Positions 10,120 to 23,636 of a DNA stretch of 64,000 bases are shown in pieces. The stretch spans positions 36,394,617-36,458,616 of the forward strand of contig CM054179.1 in the NCBI GenBank assembly GCA_028829895.1, written 5' to 3'. The notes beneath the pieces were generated by a model that searched no databases, was not told the origin of the DNA, and saw only the letters and a list, made by a program, of their open reading frames with translations. Each line of letters opens with the position of its first letter. Within the stretch, counting starts at the first letter, position 1. The stretch is from Sinotaia quadrata. Taxonomy: Eukaryota; Mollusca; Gastropoda; Architaenioglossa; Viviparidae. Made by a program: the position numbers and the translations under genes.

Positions 10120-10360
10120 ATAAACTCTCCACATATATACACATTAAATGTTAATCTGTTGTTTGGAATAAACTCTCCACATATATACACATTAAATGTT
10201 AATCTGTTGTTTGGAATAAACTCTTCACATATATGCACATTAAATGTTAATCTGTTGTTTGAAATAAGACTAACACAGAGTAAAATTTATTTATATATAT
10301 GTTGCCTGGATCTAACCTTCAGAATAAATATTAATCTGTTCTTTGGAATAGACTTAAGAC
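10120..10360. repeat. Minisatellite, about 46-bp unit, 3 good and 2 degenerate copies
   Basis: Units contain ACACATTAAATGTTAATCTG followed by TTGTTTGGAATA. The last copies are truncated. Confidence 0.9.
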
Positions 10361-10805
10361 ATCATAGTGGATAGGGAAGTCTGCCATAGAGAATAAATAA
10401 GTGCTTCTAACTTACAGACTAAACATCCAATTAACACAAATATATAATATACATTCATTAAATATACAAAACATATGTGAGACAATGCACTCTGTGCAAG
10501 AAGTACTGCTATTTAGAGCAATTTAGAGCATGAAAACAACAATAATGTTCAATAAACAACTAGATAATATAGACAAGATAAGACTATATAACAATCAATG
10601 TCCAATAAAAATGTTCTAATATTAGATTTAGTGCTTAGTCCAAAATCCTTAATGTAGAACTAAAATTAAAATATTTATTTTATAAACTAAATAAAACTGA
10701 TATAATAATATGTGTATTTGTTTGTGCGTGACAAATATAACAGCTAATAAGAATCTTTTCTTTTTCATTGGATGCCTTCCCCGCCCCCGTCCCATTAACA
10801 AGGTA
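10361..10805. other. AT-rich single-copy DNA
   Basis: No array or coding signal seen. Confidence 0.5.
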
Positions 10806-10915
10806 CGAATACTAATGGGTATATTCTATTGGGTATGAATACTAATGGGTATATTCTATTGGGTATGAATGCTAGTGGGTAAGAAAGCTAAAGGATAAGA
10901 ATACTATTGGATTTG
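10806..10915. repeat. Short minisatellite, about 30-bp unit, 3-4 copies
   Basis: Units contain ACTAATGGGTATATTCTATT followed by GGGTATGAAT. Later copies are degenerate. Confidence 0.8.
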
Positions 10916-11257
10916 AAGATTATTGGTCATGCACAGCTTTGATAATAAATAATTATAATAAACAGATCTTGAACAAGTTAGGAGAGGAAGAAAAAGAAGA
11001 AACGAATAAGTTAACGAGAACTACGCACTATATATGGATTTGCACACGGCACCACATGGCAATGAAGGTCCACAAGATTCACATTATCCATATGAAGAAC
11101 GTGTATCGCTAATGACAAGCAAATTATTACAGTTTGTAAAGTTGCTTGCTCAGCATGACGACCAGAAACCTGAAAATATTAGGACAAAAGTGCATAGTTG
11201 ACAGAAGACCATATATGCACCGGTAATGCCAGTGTACTCTGACGGATCGTAAAGAGA
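10916..11257. other. Single-copy DNA
   Basis: Moderately complex sequence (11000-11250) without array or recognisable exon. Confidence 0.45.
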
Positions 11258-11510
11258 GTGATATTATGAGAGGCTCTACGTTCTACTATGAGAGGCTCTG
11301 TATTCTACTATGAGAGGCTCTGTATTCCATTATGAGAGGCTCTGTATTCCATTATGAGAGGCTCTGTATTCTACTATGAGAGGCTCTGTATTCTACTATG
11401 AGAGGCTCTGTATTCTACTATGAGAGGCTCTGTGTTCTATTAATTATTAGAAATGCTATGTTCTATTACGAAAGTCTATGTTCTATTATGAGAGACTCTA
11501 TGTTATAAAT
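11258..11510. repeat. Minisatellite, 22-bp unit, about 9 copies
   Basis: Units contain ACTATGAGAGGCTCTGTATT. The right end decays into TTCTATTATGAGAGACTCTA variants. Confidence 0.93.
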
Positions 11511-11933
11511 CACAATGGAAATTCTATTAGTTATAAGTCTTATACAGATCTATATAACAGTTTTGTTAACTATTTTTAAGCAATTGCAAAATTCAGTTTA
11601 ATGCAAATTCCATCATTTCGACGATTTTAATTGGGAAAATATACTTATAAAGAAAGGAAACGCAACTCATATGAACACATAAGCTTACAAGCGTAATGTT
11701 AAATGATCTATACTTGGCTTGACCATTGTTCCTTGGAATCTCTCTTTCGAAATGATCACAAGGAAATTTGACTGGTACCTTTTAATCCAGGAATATTGTC
11801 CAATATTCAAACTAACCAACTGTATGTTATGTGCTTTTAAGTTTACTTGGTACTACTGTTGAACTTAAGGTTCATGATTCTAAACGGAATTGCCTGTATA
11901 CTTTATAATTTCATTATATTTTTGTGTCAATGC
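11511..11933. other. Single-copy DNA
   Basis: No array or coding signal seen. Confidence 0.5.
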
Positions 11934-12395
<462 letters not shown>

Positions 12396-12730
12396 TTTTC
12401 GGCGGGTGAATTATTTGCAGACTGCTAGGAGGATAAATGATTGGGGAAAAAAACAACAGACTTTCCGTGAGCCCACTGCTTTTGTTCTCTCCCTTTTCGT
12501 CCCATCTAGTCTCCCTTTACGCCACATCTTCAACTTTCACTCCAACCCTTCTCTCCTCGAGTGTGCCGATCGTACTGTCATTATATTCCCATTTGTACAG
12601 CGTTTGGAGGACATTGGTGTTGTCCGGAAATTGTTTGGCCAAAACTATAAAGAGAAACCCAGTTTCCCCTGCTCAAACCTCTGGCCGTCATTGGTGCGAA
12701 CACATCTGTAGACACGGCTGAATTTCACTA
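12396..12730. other. GC-richer single-copy island
   Basis: Starts after a T10 run with CGGCGGGTGAATTATT and stays complex to about 12720. Two overlapping plus-strand frames (101 and 94 codons) compete and neither resembles a known protein. I treat the segment as possible conserved non-coding DNA, not a gene. Confidence 0.35.
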
Positions 12731-13020
12731 ACTCTGCCATGTGCATTCCATGAATGAAAAATGTACCAAACTCTGCCAGTATGGCATTCCTTCTAAAACA
12801 TTGTCAAAAATCTGCTATTGTGTATTTTTTACATAGAAATGAAAGGAAACGGAGCATTGTCGTTCGCGCCTAATATCTTACAACTATACTGACTGATGTT
12901 TACAATACTAATCATAATTCGGGTGAGTACTCATGACTTTATTATGGTTAATATGATCGATATAAGTTTATTACGACATACACTAACGCACACTCACATA
13001 CATTCATCCGTTTATTGTTT
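12731..13020. other. Single-copy DNA
   Basis: No array or exon seen. Confidence 0.45.
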
Positions 13021-13069
13021 GTTTGTGTGTGTGTGTGTGTGTGTGTGTTTGTGTGCGTATGTGTGTGTA
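13021..13069. repeat. (GT)n microsatellite
   Basis: Imperfect GT run with a few interruptions. Confidence 0.95.
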
Positions 13070-13193
13070 AACAACTAAGGATTACTGGTTGCATCTTTCT
13101 TAATATTATTATTGATTCATATTAATTAGCTGCTGGTGAATGAAATTAGAAATCTATTAATAGAGTTATTTTTATTCAGAGAATGTCTTCAAT

Positions 13194-13513
<320 letters not shown>

Positions 13514-14145
13514 CAGTAAATCATTATTATCACTGATTTTGGGCAAAAATGTTTCATAAAGTGAGAAAACAGACGTGCGATGCACACAATCCAGATTATA
13601 GTTATTATGTTTGTTTAATTAAAAATAGACACATTTGTTTGAAGAACTATAAATTAATGTTATTTGAAGTACTATGATGGAAATCGAGAAAATAAGAGTG
13701 ATAAAGTGATTTTTGCTGAATTATAGTCATTTATAAAAAAAAAATATTTGATAAGCGGTGTAAGTCTAAGTATTTTATTATTAATATTCAAGAAAATAAT
13801 ACTGCCATTGGGCTGGAACTAAAGTTAATATAAGAAAAGTCATTTCTACTTTTGAATTTCACGTTATTCGTCCGTATTTTGTCATCTGTCTGTCGTGTCA
13901 TTGAACAAATTACCGCCATTTGCAAGATTTCGTGGAGTAAATTGATCACAATTGAAGTCTTGCTCAAAAAACAAAAACAACAACAACAACAAAAAAACAC
14001 TCAGAACAATTTTTAATGCAAATGTAAACAAAATGTACTTACAACATTTACAAAAAAATCAAACATAACTCTTGTTCCTTAGCATAAAGACAAATTAACA
14101 TCTGAAACATTTTTCTTATTTCAGTCTCACCTGAAATAATTTTGT
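13514..14145. other. AT-rich single-copy DNA
   Basis: Contains a short (AAC)n stretch near 13970-13995. No coding signal. Confidence 0.5.
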
Positions 14146-14325
14146 TTGAATTTTGTGAAACTTTGCTGAATTAAAAATAAGCATATCTAAAACATTTTAC
14201 GTTTGAATTTTGTGAAATTTTGCTCAATTAAAGATAAGCTTATCTAAAACAATTTTACGTTTGAATTTTGTGAAATTTTGCTGAATTAAAGATAAGCTTA
14301 TCTAAAACAATTTTTTGTTTGAATT
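14146..14325. repeat. Minisatellite, about 58-bp unit, 3 copies
   Basis: Units contain GTTTGAATTTTGTGAAATTT followed by AAGATAAGCTTATCTAAAAC, which includes the palindrome AGATAAGCTTATCT. Confidence 0.9.
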
Positions 14326-14671
14326 TCTGAAAAGCACACAACACAAACATTTGTTTTTGTAATACAGACACATTTCATATTTAAAATTTAAAAACAAACC
14401 TGCCACCTAAAATAGTTTCTTAGACAATGAATAAAACTTTTCGACATGTTTCCAACCTAGAGACAAAACTTTCCTTTACATTAATTTTGTAACACATACA
14501 GACAATTGTTAATTGTTATGAACAATCTAGAAAACAGATAATGTTTACATACAGAATTCACATCTATATAATTTTCTAGAATTCACACATAATTCACATC
14601 TAAACAATTTGCTAGAATTGTCATCAGCCTCGCATCGAGACAACTTTCTGGAACACAATTTCTTATAATAC
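14326..14671. other. Degenerate repeat-like AT-rich DNA
   Basis: Scattered words such as AATTCACATCTAAACAATTT recur. Together with the stretch to 16250 this looks like an eroded array continuum. Confidence 0.45.
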
Positions 14672-14862
14672 AGACTGGAATCAGATAAAAGCATTTCTTG
14701 TAATGCAGTTTATAATCAGGGAGAAACATTTCTTGTAATACAGATTGGTAATAGCTAAAACATTTCTTGTAATACAGACTGGAAATGGATTGAAACATTT
14801 CTTGTTATACAGATTGGAAATACCTTTAAAATATCTTGTAATACAGACTGGAAATAGTTAAA
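14672..14862. repeat. Minisatellite, about 33-bp unit, 6 copies
   Basis: Units contain ACATTTCTTGTAATACAGAT followed by TGGAAATAG, with moderate divergence. Confidence 0.88.
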
Positions 14863-15621
14863 ACCATTTGATAGAATACAAGCGAAATTAATTTCGAACA
14901 TTGTAATATGGAATACATTTAAACTTTACATCATTTTGTTATTAATATTGAAATGGAAAGAAAAATAAAATCCACTGCTGCTGAAGTACAGAAGCAACTT
15001 ATAAATTGTTTACTTCATTACAGACAGGCTTCACAATTAGCTACTTGATTAGTATGTAGACACAATTCACACGACAATCTATTTGCAGGATGCCAGATAT
15101 AACTCACCATAAACTGTTTACTGCAATGCAGACAGATCTCATATTCAAGTCACGTGATTAGATTGTAGACAAAATTCACACCCGAAACTATTTGCTGCCT
15201 GACAAAATAAAGCTAAAGCATCAAACAGTTTTCCGCTTTAAAAACACAACTACTCCAAACAGTTTTGCGGGATACAGAGAAATACACATTGAAAACGTCT
15301 TATGAATTACTGTCACAATTATTTCCAAAATAAATTTCTAGTTGCAAGCAAAACACACAAAGTCACTCAATCGGCGATTATAGACACTCCTTCCCCAAAT
15401 AAAGCTCCCCAGCCCCCACTAACAATTCGTTCCTTGTTAATTACAAGACAATATACATACCAAAATCAGACATTTGTTATAGAAAATCTCACATCCTAAA
15501 CAAAATTATATTTATTAAAATACACTAATCCCCCCCCCAAAAAAAAAACCCACCAAACAAAAATGTCCTAACAAAATTGATAATTAAAGACAACGCACAC
15601 TTCAACAATTTGCTGGAATAC
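14863..15621. other. Degenerate repeat-like AT-rich DNA
   Basis: Recurring words (GACAAAATTCACAC, AACAATTTGCTGG, TACAGACAG) at irregular spacing suggest decayed tandem copies. There is a C/A homopolymer patch near 15530-15550. No exon. Confidence 0.5.
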
Positions 15622-15835
15622 AGGCAAAGCTCACTGACAAGTTTATTGGATATAAACATGATTTACACCTAGAGAAATGTGATAAATACAGGCAAAGCTC
15701 ACTGACAAGGTTTATTGGATATAAACATAATTTACACCTAGAGAAATTTGATAAATACAGGCAAAGCTCACTGATAAAATGTATTGTATATATACATATT
15801 TTACACCTAGAGAAAGTTGATGAAATTAAAAGAAA
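15622..15835. repeat. Minisatellite, about 69-bp unit, 3 copies
   Basis: Units contain CAGGCAAAGCTCACTGACAA, TTTATTGGATATAAACAT and TTTACACCTAGAGAAA in that order. Confidence 0.9.
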
Positions 15836-15939
15836 GACACACGAAATAAATTAAGAGAATACATTCAAAACTGGCACTGAAAACAATTTGTTGGAATAGA
15901 AAAAAAAACTCACTACATATAATTCTCTAGGCAAGCAGA

Positions 15940-16250
15940 CAAAATTCACCCCGCAAAACACTTTGCTGGAAAACTGACAAAAATCACTCCAAAAACAATT
16001 TTTTGGAAAACTGACAAAAATCACTCCAAAAACACTTTGCTGGAAAACGGACAAAACTCACTCCAAAAAAACACTTTGCTGGAAAACTGACAAAAATCAC
16101 TCCAAAAACACTTTGCTGGAAAACGGACAAAAATCACTCCAAAAACACTTTGTTAGAAAACTGACAAAAATCACACCAAATCTTTTGTTAGAAAACTGAC
16201 AAAAATCACTCCAAAAACACTTTGTTAGAAAACTGACAAAAATCAAATAT
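15940..16250. repeat. Minisatellite, about 37-bp unit, 8 copies
   Basis: Units contain ACACTTTGCTGGAAAACTGA followed by CAAAAATCACTCCAAAA. CTGG/TTAG variants mark the right-hand copies. Confidence 0.93.
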
Positions 16251-16316
16251 CAAACGTTTTATTCCACTCTACAACACGTCTGTGCGCATGTGTGCGTGCT
16301 TGCCACGGTGTGTGTC

Positions 16317-16317
16317 T

Positions 16318-16386
<69 letters not shown>
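16317..16386. repeat. (GT)n microsatellite, about 68 bp
   Basis: Near-perfect GT run. Confidence 0.97.
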
Positions 16387-16389
<3 letters not shown>

Positions 16390-16774
16390 AAGGAATAAGA
16401 ATATCATTCAGACTCGAACTTTACCGGACGCTAATGTTCGTCTGAGGAATCCAAGCATCACCATTAAGCCTCAAAGAAAATAGAAAACTTGAACAAAAAA
16501 AAAAATTCACAAAAAGAATAGTGTATAGATAATTATATGGGCATATTAAATCGTAAAATTATCATATCATATTTAATAATAATATAATTATCCATTAATT
16601 ATGCCAGTGACCCCCAAACGCAGGCATTCAATTCAGGCTTCTCATCACGAACCGCTTAACGTTATTTAAACAAGAAATAATGGCCGCATATTTGTAAGTA
16701 TGATATACTCTACGTCGTCTTTACCCAAGAAATGTGCTACAATTTACGTATATTTTAGGACACTTGTTTAATTA
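16387..16774. other. Single-copy DNA
   Basis: No array or coding signal; short GC-richer patches near 16400-16460 and 16600-16660. Confidence 0.45.
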
Positions 16775-17195
16775 CCACAATTACTGGCTTTTTCTTGAAT
16801 GGTCTTATTTACCACAATTACTGCCTTTTTCATTAATGGTTTTGTCATTGCCATAATCTCTAATTTTTCACCAATTGTCTTGTCATTACCACAATTATCA
16901 ATGGTCTTTTTATTTACCACAATCACTGGCTTTTTCATCATTGGCGTTATCATTTACCATAAACACTGGCTTCATCAATGGCCTTGTCATTTATCAAAAA
17001 CACTGGTTTTTTCTTGGAATGGTTTTATTTACCACAATCATTGACCTTTTCAGCAATGGCGTTGTCATTTTTCATAATCACTTGCTTTACCATCAAATAG
17101 CCTTGTCATTTATCACAATCACTGGCTTTTCTATCAAATAGCCTTGTCATTTATCACAATCATTGGCTTTTTCTTCGATAGCCTTGTCATTTACT
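16775..17195. repeat. Degenerate minisatellite, about 40-bp unit, about 10 copies
   Basis: Diverged units around ATTTACCACAATCACTGGCT, then TTTTC and AATGGCCTTGTC. Overlapping plus-strand frames of 81 and 88 codons are repeat by-products. Confidence 0.88.
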
Positions 17196-17941
17196 TATCA
17201 ATCAGCCTGTATACCGCCACATTTCATACACTAGTAAAATATTCAATTATTGTTTAAATGATAATCACATTAATGGTGAGATAATAATTTATTCACACAA
17301 GAATAACACATTTTCCCGCTATTGAAAGTATTGTCAATCGCACAATTCACAACTGTACACAAGGTACACATTCACCTGTCAATATAATCCTCTCTTCGAG
17401 TAGGACTAATTAATGTTATCTATTTAAATCCCACATGGCCGGTAGCATATCATTGATGAAATTCATTTCTCAGAATTCGCAGTCTGTATCACGCTTCATT
17501 AAAATCTACACATTTTACAGCTACATAATAACATTACATTTTCCATTACAAAATAATCACAAAAAGCAATTAAATGTGTTAATTTTCAATGTATTGAAAT
17601 CAGTGTACCAGGTATATTCGTCAATTTCATGAAATCGGCAACAAGCCAGACACGCATTTCTTGCCAGACACGCATTTCTTACCATATCGCATTCAATGCC
17701 TGTAGCATAAACGTCATGTTCCTATAATCAACACAAGTAAAAATCAACGAAGACCTTTCGAATCAAGATAGAATATGTGAACTAGTCATAACAATAAAAA
17801 TATTTAATAAACCATATCATTAATCAATATTACAATCTAAGAAAATTCTACAACTAATTGCTTTTAACCAAATAACAATTCAGAAATGACAATTAAAAAA
17901 TTTGAGCATTATAGCTAGTGTGATATTTATCTATCAATCTA
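17196..17941. other. AT-rich single-copy DNA
   Basis: Apart from a doubled CAGACACGCATTTCTT near 17646-17680, nothing is recognisable. Confidence 0.5.
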
Positions 17942-18096
<155 letters not shown>

Positions 18097-18375
18097 CATG
18101 TCCTCATATTTGATTCAGATAACAATATTTTGATTCAGATAATAATATGAATTTCCATTAATAGGCCTACCAGTTGTCATTTCTGATATAGCTATTAAAT
18201 GATTGTCCAGCATTCATTTCATATATAGTTGATAATAGGCAATTATTAAACATATCCGATGCAGCTAATAGTAAGTCAACAGTCATCATATCAAACACAG
18301 CTTCAACTGCTAAATACCCCACTCGGAGGCTGACCTCCCCCCCCCCCCAACACCAATCCATTATTCTGCATTCCT
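18097..18375. other. Single-copy DNA with a C12 run
   Basis: Homopolymer C tract near 18337-18348; nothing else recognisable. Confidence 0.45.
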
Positions 18376-18628
18376 CATTCCAACTTATGTCAACCCTAAG
18401 TGTATTTCACAATCTACGTCAATGACATCCCTCATTCCAGCGTGTCTAAATGTATTTCACAATCTACGTCAATGACATCCCTCATTCCATCGTGTCTAAA
18501 TGTATTTCACAATCTACGTCAATGATATCCCTCATTCCAGCTTATGTTTAAATGTATTTCACAATCTACGTCAATGACATCCCTCATTCCAGCGTGTCTA
18601 AATGTATTTCACAATCTACGTCAATGGT
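18376..18628. repeat. Minisatellite, about 50-bp unit, 5 copies
   Basis: Units contain GTATTTCACAATCTACGTCA followed by ATGACATCCCTCATTCCA. Confidence 0.93.
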
Positions 18629-20167
18629 CACCTTCTCTATTCCATTGCCGATAAACGTGTTCACACATTTCAAATCCAAGCAATGATCTTCGAGTTCGCT
18701 AGTGTTTTTCTGAACAGTAACAAGAAAATTCATTCCTACAGCCAATTAATGTTACATTATAAACTATTAAATGAGGAAATAAATATTAATAACAAATTAC
18801 AAATTAGTTTCCGACTTTTATTGATATAAATATTTTATTTGCACGAAGATGTCAATAATATATATTAGTTACGACTAAAAAAATGTATTAATTAATTTGT
18901 TGTCCTACAGAGGACAGTTATGTGATATTTCGTCTTATTTGTGCTATGCGTCCACAGAGAGGACAATAGAGGATAGTTTATCTGATTATATATTATTATA
19001 TATAACAGAAATATCATATTCTTTCGTTAAAGCATATTATTACAGGCGACGTAATTTTAAAGTGGCTCGAGATGATAAACGGCAGTGTTGTTGACGGTAA
19101 ATTGTTTATTCGACGTGTCTGGAGTTGCAGGAGATAGGTTGATGAGTGTCTGCTCGATTGATCGAGTAGTATACTCAACATGAATGAACACATTTATCAT
19201 ATCCAATCAAGCTGAGCACTGAACAGTAAAATAACACCTTTCATAAGTCTATTCAACAAGAATATTTAATAATAATATAATATTCAATCGAACTGTGAGA
19301 ACAATAAAACCTTCATAACAATTTCCAATCGAGCAGTGCACTCAACAGAAAAAGTACATCTTTCTAGGTAATGTTGCTGATCCTAGAAGGCAACGCCAAC
19401 TAATTTACTTGTTACTGTATTGAATGTTAGTTGTCACATAAAACTTAAGTGATAGGATTTAAGTGGTTGGAAGAGTAATTTTGACCATGGGGCTGTTATC
19501 ACTATTAAACTAGATTAATAATTAATAATTTAGATAACTGTAATAGGATCGTTAAAATAATCCCACATGTGATAAGCATTTTATAACATGTTCAAATGAT
19601 GAATCAATACTTTAAGTAATACTTTTCTTTGTTGGTGAATTTAACATGTGTCATATAATGACTTATGCAGCCCACACCCATCCTCCTCTAACAAGTAGAG
19701 TACACACAAACCTAATTCTAGTACAGCTTACTCTTATCCCTAGGCTACACATATTCCTGAGTTTCTACTCACTAAACTAACCAATGGAAGTGCAGCTCAA
19801 CTGCACATAAGCAAATGTGCCAAATATCTACCTGTAATTTATCAGTCCAATGCAAATTGACCATAGAGGTGACAAACATTTGGCTCCAGCCTTAATAAGT
19901 TATAGCCATACTATTAACTTTTATTGCCAGTTATCAACACAGCAGGAAACTATCCTCTGTATATATTACTGCTCATGTATGTAGTTTTGCTTGCGTAGAT
20001 ATTTTTACTGTGTTCATTTAATCTTGATTATATTTTATATTGCTATATGTTTGCTCATGATATTCGAATGTATTATGACCATGTAAGTAAGAATGTTCTG
20101 TCACAGATCATGTGGATGAATTCTTATTCCATGTGTTTTTACTGGCAGATTGGCACTTTATCTGAGA
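18629..20167. other. Single-copy AT-rich DNA
   Basis: Contains diverged triplicate AATCGAGC-type words near 19190-19350. Two frames of 75 and 65 codons near 18602 and 18897 look random. The 19370-20040 part is complex and non-repetitive; it could be an old mobile element, but I find no diagnostic ends. Confidence 0.4.
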
Positions 20168-20285
20168 CATTGAATTCAACAAGTGCTGAACCATGAAGCA
20201 ATGCCAGAATGGAACCACACTATCTTAGTTGTTGAATTTGATTAGTGCTGAAAGCGAGCATTGCCAGAAAAGAACGACACATGGG
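20168..20285. repeat. Diverged two-copy tandem duplication, about 57 bp
   Basis: Both copies contain TTGAATTYRAYWAGTGCTGA, then GCAWTGCCAGAA, then AACSACAC, at about 75% identity by eye. Confidence 0.7.
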
Positions 20286-21082
20286 CCAAGGACTAGTTCA
20301 ATGGACCATGTGTGCATTTGCTACTATGAGATTCACTGGGACCCTAGACAACATGTCAGGCATACCAAAATTAAATAGTTAGCAATCACCCATCTATATA
20401 CGGCTCGCCCTCCAGCCAATCCCAATTAATGATCATTCTAAAATAATTAATTAAGATAAGTAATAAAGATAACAAAATCTAAATAATACGAACAATAAAA
20501 GAAAAATAATTCAAGATACAAATGAATGCGTTTCACTCATTCCTGTCTATTTTAGTTCAAGAATGAGTTTACAAAATCAGATTATCACTGAGGAGTGGTT
20601 TCAATGTGTGAACATTTAACTCTTTACTCCACAGCGATGAATAGTAGCGACCTCTTTCAGGAATCTAGGTCACAGTCTATGCACCGCAGTCGATATTTCT
20701 AAATCAAATCGAACTTCAGATGAAGTCGACAATAGACGGATCCAGCAGGACAAAGGACAGCATTTTTCTTTTGTAGCTGTCATAATTACTGTGATGCCTA
20801 TGGCAACAGCTGGATAATATCGGTTCTTACAATAGTGCAACTCCAGTCAAAACACGTTAGCACCCATGCTAACTTACAAATCATTATAAAACATTTGTAA
20901 TACAAGAAAATAATCATCTCATGATCAACAGTTTATCATTATAGTCTCAAATAATTTGTTTCACTTCATTCAATTACATTTAAAGAAATTAAATTACTTC
21001 CCGCTTATAATTCAGTTCACATCGATTTTATACATTATAAAGAAAATGGCGTCTCCTAATAATATGTGTTGTCTACAAAATT
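20286..21082. other. Single-copy DNA
   Basis: No array or exon seen. A GC-richer patch with possible regulatory character lies near 20610-20760. Confidence 0.4.
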
Positions 21083-21395
21083 CATCACATTTACAATGAG
21101 TTAATTGTTCATGCCACACAATACATCTTTGTTAGTATTCATACATACATTTACAATGAGTACGATTGTTCATGCCACACAATACATCTTTGTTAGTATT
21201 CATATATACATTTACAATGAGTACAATTGTTCATGCCACACAATACATCTTTGTTAGTATTCATACATACATTTACAATGAGTACGATTGTTCATGCCAC
21301 ACAATACATCTTTGTTAGTATTCATACATACATTTACAATGAGTACGATTGTTCATGCCACACAATACATCTTTGTTAGTTAGTATTTATACATA
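21083..21395. repeat. Minisatellite, 60-bp unit, 5 copies
   Basis: Nearly identical 60-bp units containing TTTACAATGAGTACGATTGT, then TCATGCCACACAATACATCT. High identity implies recent expansion or homogenisation. Confidence 0.95.
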
Positions 21396-22132
21396 CAAAT
21401 AATCAGCACTGAGAAGTAACAAAATCTCTAGCAGGCTACTTAATAAAACATTTCAGTTACTCACATGAAGTCAATATAAATATATTACCATTCTCTGGAA
21501 CATGCTACAAATCCTTATATGGTCTTGCAGTCACAATGCTACCTCTCTGATGGCTTGGTGTGGTGTGAATGAGATATATAGGCGGTAAATTTTATCACTG
21601 AGATAAGTGAGATTCAACCCAAAGTTTGTCTACATTATAGGTGGAACTCAAATGCCCATATACGGTTATGGAATATCCGGTCAACTTCACCCATCCCTCT
21701 ACAAACCATTTCTCCATCCATCTGGATTTCACTTGTCAAAACTAACTGTTCTCTTGAACTGATTAACCTATTTTTTTTTTGCTATGCTCGAGGTGAGAAA
21801 CATTAATAGCACGGTTAACCGCACAGCTAACCGAATAATAGTCTACGCTGGCGGTCAATATCGATTTATACGCAACAGATTATTAATAGCAATTACAGAA
21901 TTATAGAAAAAAATGAAAATGAGATGTAAACTTTAGAAGCAAGAATATGTTATATACATCAGTAAGGAAAACAATTACTTAAAGTATTGATTCATCATTT
22001 AAACATGCACGGATTTATTAAACGTACAGCAGCAAATAAAAAAATTCTGGAAAATAAGAAACAGATACACGTCGTTACACGATCGTTATGTTGTGCACGT
22101 CTTGAATTAATAAATGACAGTTGCATATTTAT
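21396..22132. other. Single-copy DNA
   Basis: A 73-codon plus-strand frame (21987-22208) runs into the next array and has no recognisable domain. Nothing else seen. Confidence 0.45.
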
Positions 22133-22470
22133 TCTTATACATTATGACAGTAGTAGATGTGTTCTTGAACATTATGATAATAGTATATTTTGTCTCGTTG
22201 CATTATGATAATAGTATATTTTGTCTCGTTGCATTATGATAATAGTATATTTTGTCTCGTTGCATTATGATAATAGTATATTTTGTCTCGTTGCATTATG
22301 ATAATAGTATATTTTGTCTCGTTACATTAAGAAACTAGAAGATGTGTTCTTGTACATTATGATAATAGTATATTTTGTCTTGTTACATTAAGAAACTAGT
22401 AAATTTATTTTGTACATAATGATAATATTATATTTTGTCTTGTTACATTAAGAAACTAGTAGATGTGTTC
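22133..22470. repeat. Minisatellite, 31-38-bp unit, about 9 copies
   Basis: Units contain ATGATAATAGTATATTTTGT followed by CTCGTTGCATT. Right-hand copies carry an inserted AAGAAACTAGTAGATG segment. Confidence 0.92.
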
Positions 22471-23234
22471 TTTATGCATGAGAGACAATCTAACATTACA
22501 AACCAAAACTGTTCGGAGCGTATTTTCTCTTCACGTCAGAGTTTCAAAGCCACTCGCTTATAGCTTTGCCTGGAATTATAATGACACTTCCAAATTAACT
22601 GGAATCTAATTTCAAATTTAACCGTCGATAATTTCGAACAGTACCTTGGCCACTGAGTGTAACGATATAAATGTAAAGGCACTAATTGAACACAATGTAA
22701 TTTCGGATTCCTGAATACGGCAGGTCCGTTCCCTAATCTTTATCGCCCTTGATAATTTATTTTAATTACAGAAACTACTTGATACTCTTAGATGAAAATA
22801 CTATTTTCTAACATCATTGATTTGCTGAAAATAATACTTTCTGTTTATATTTGCATTGAAAGACAAAATAGTGTTTGTTCCTTCCATGCTTTAATGAAAG
22901 AACAGTTACCGGTTTATTCCCCAATACTTTGACATGAGGTATTTCGTTTTTCCGTTACTTTGATTACAGTGATACATTTTGCATTTATGCATTCTGATGA
23001 GTGTAATAGTATACTTTTCCAAGACTTTCGGACTTTTGTCATTTTCGTGGGATTGTTCCTTTGCAATCATGTGAAACAGTAACTCTCGTGCAGTCGCTTA
23101 ACTCGCACTTGGCGTAACAGTTCGCATCCACATTCTCACGTCACGGATCAATAAGGCGCGTGACATAATGTTATCAAGTGCGGATAGGAACTGTACACAG
23201 GTTTGAAGGAGCATAGACATTATAACTTTATGGT
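22471..23234. other. Single-copy DNA with a GC-richer island at 23050-23200
   Basis: The island includes CACGTCACGGATCAATAAGG and is more complex than its surroundings. Candidate conserved non-coding element; no coding signal. Confidence 0.35.
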
Positions 23235-23636
23235 GTAAGGGATGATAGAACGCTTGACACAACGGTATAACAATTCCATAGGCAGCAGATTGGCATAACG
23301 GTATAAAGAGCTGATTGGGCGCTTGACATTACGGTATAAAGATATGATTGGGCGCCTGACATTACGGTATAAAGAGCTGAGAGGGCGCTTGGCATTAAGG
23401 TATAAAGATATGATTGGGCGCCTGACATTACGGTATAAAGAGCTGAGAGGACATTTGACATTACGGTAAAGAGCTGATTGGGCGCTTGACATTACGGTAT
23501 ACAGAGCTTATAGGGCGCTTGGCATTACGGTATAAAGAGCTGAGAGGGCGCTTGGCATTAAGGTATAAAGAGCTGAGAAGGCGCTTGGCATTACGGTATA
23601 AAGAGCTGAGAGGGCGTTTGGCATTACGGTATAAAA
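23235..23636. repeat. Minisatellite, about 35-bp unit, about 11 copies (left part)
   Basis: Units contain TTACGGTATAAAGAGCTGAG followed by AGGGCGCTTGGCA. The same unit resumes at 24076 beyond an inserted element, so the array is interrupted. Confidence 0.94.

Noticed and set aside
19370..20440. Possible old LTR or other mobile element
   Set aside because: Complex, non-tandem sequence, but no paired terminal repeats, primer-binding site or coding motif could be found by eye.
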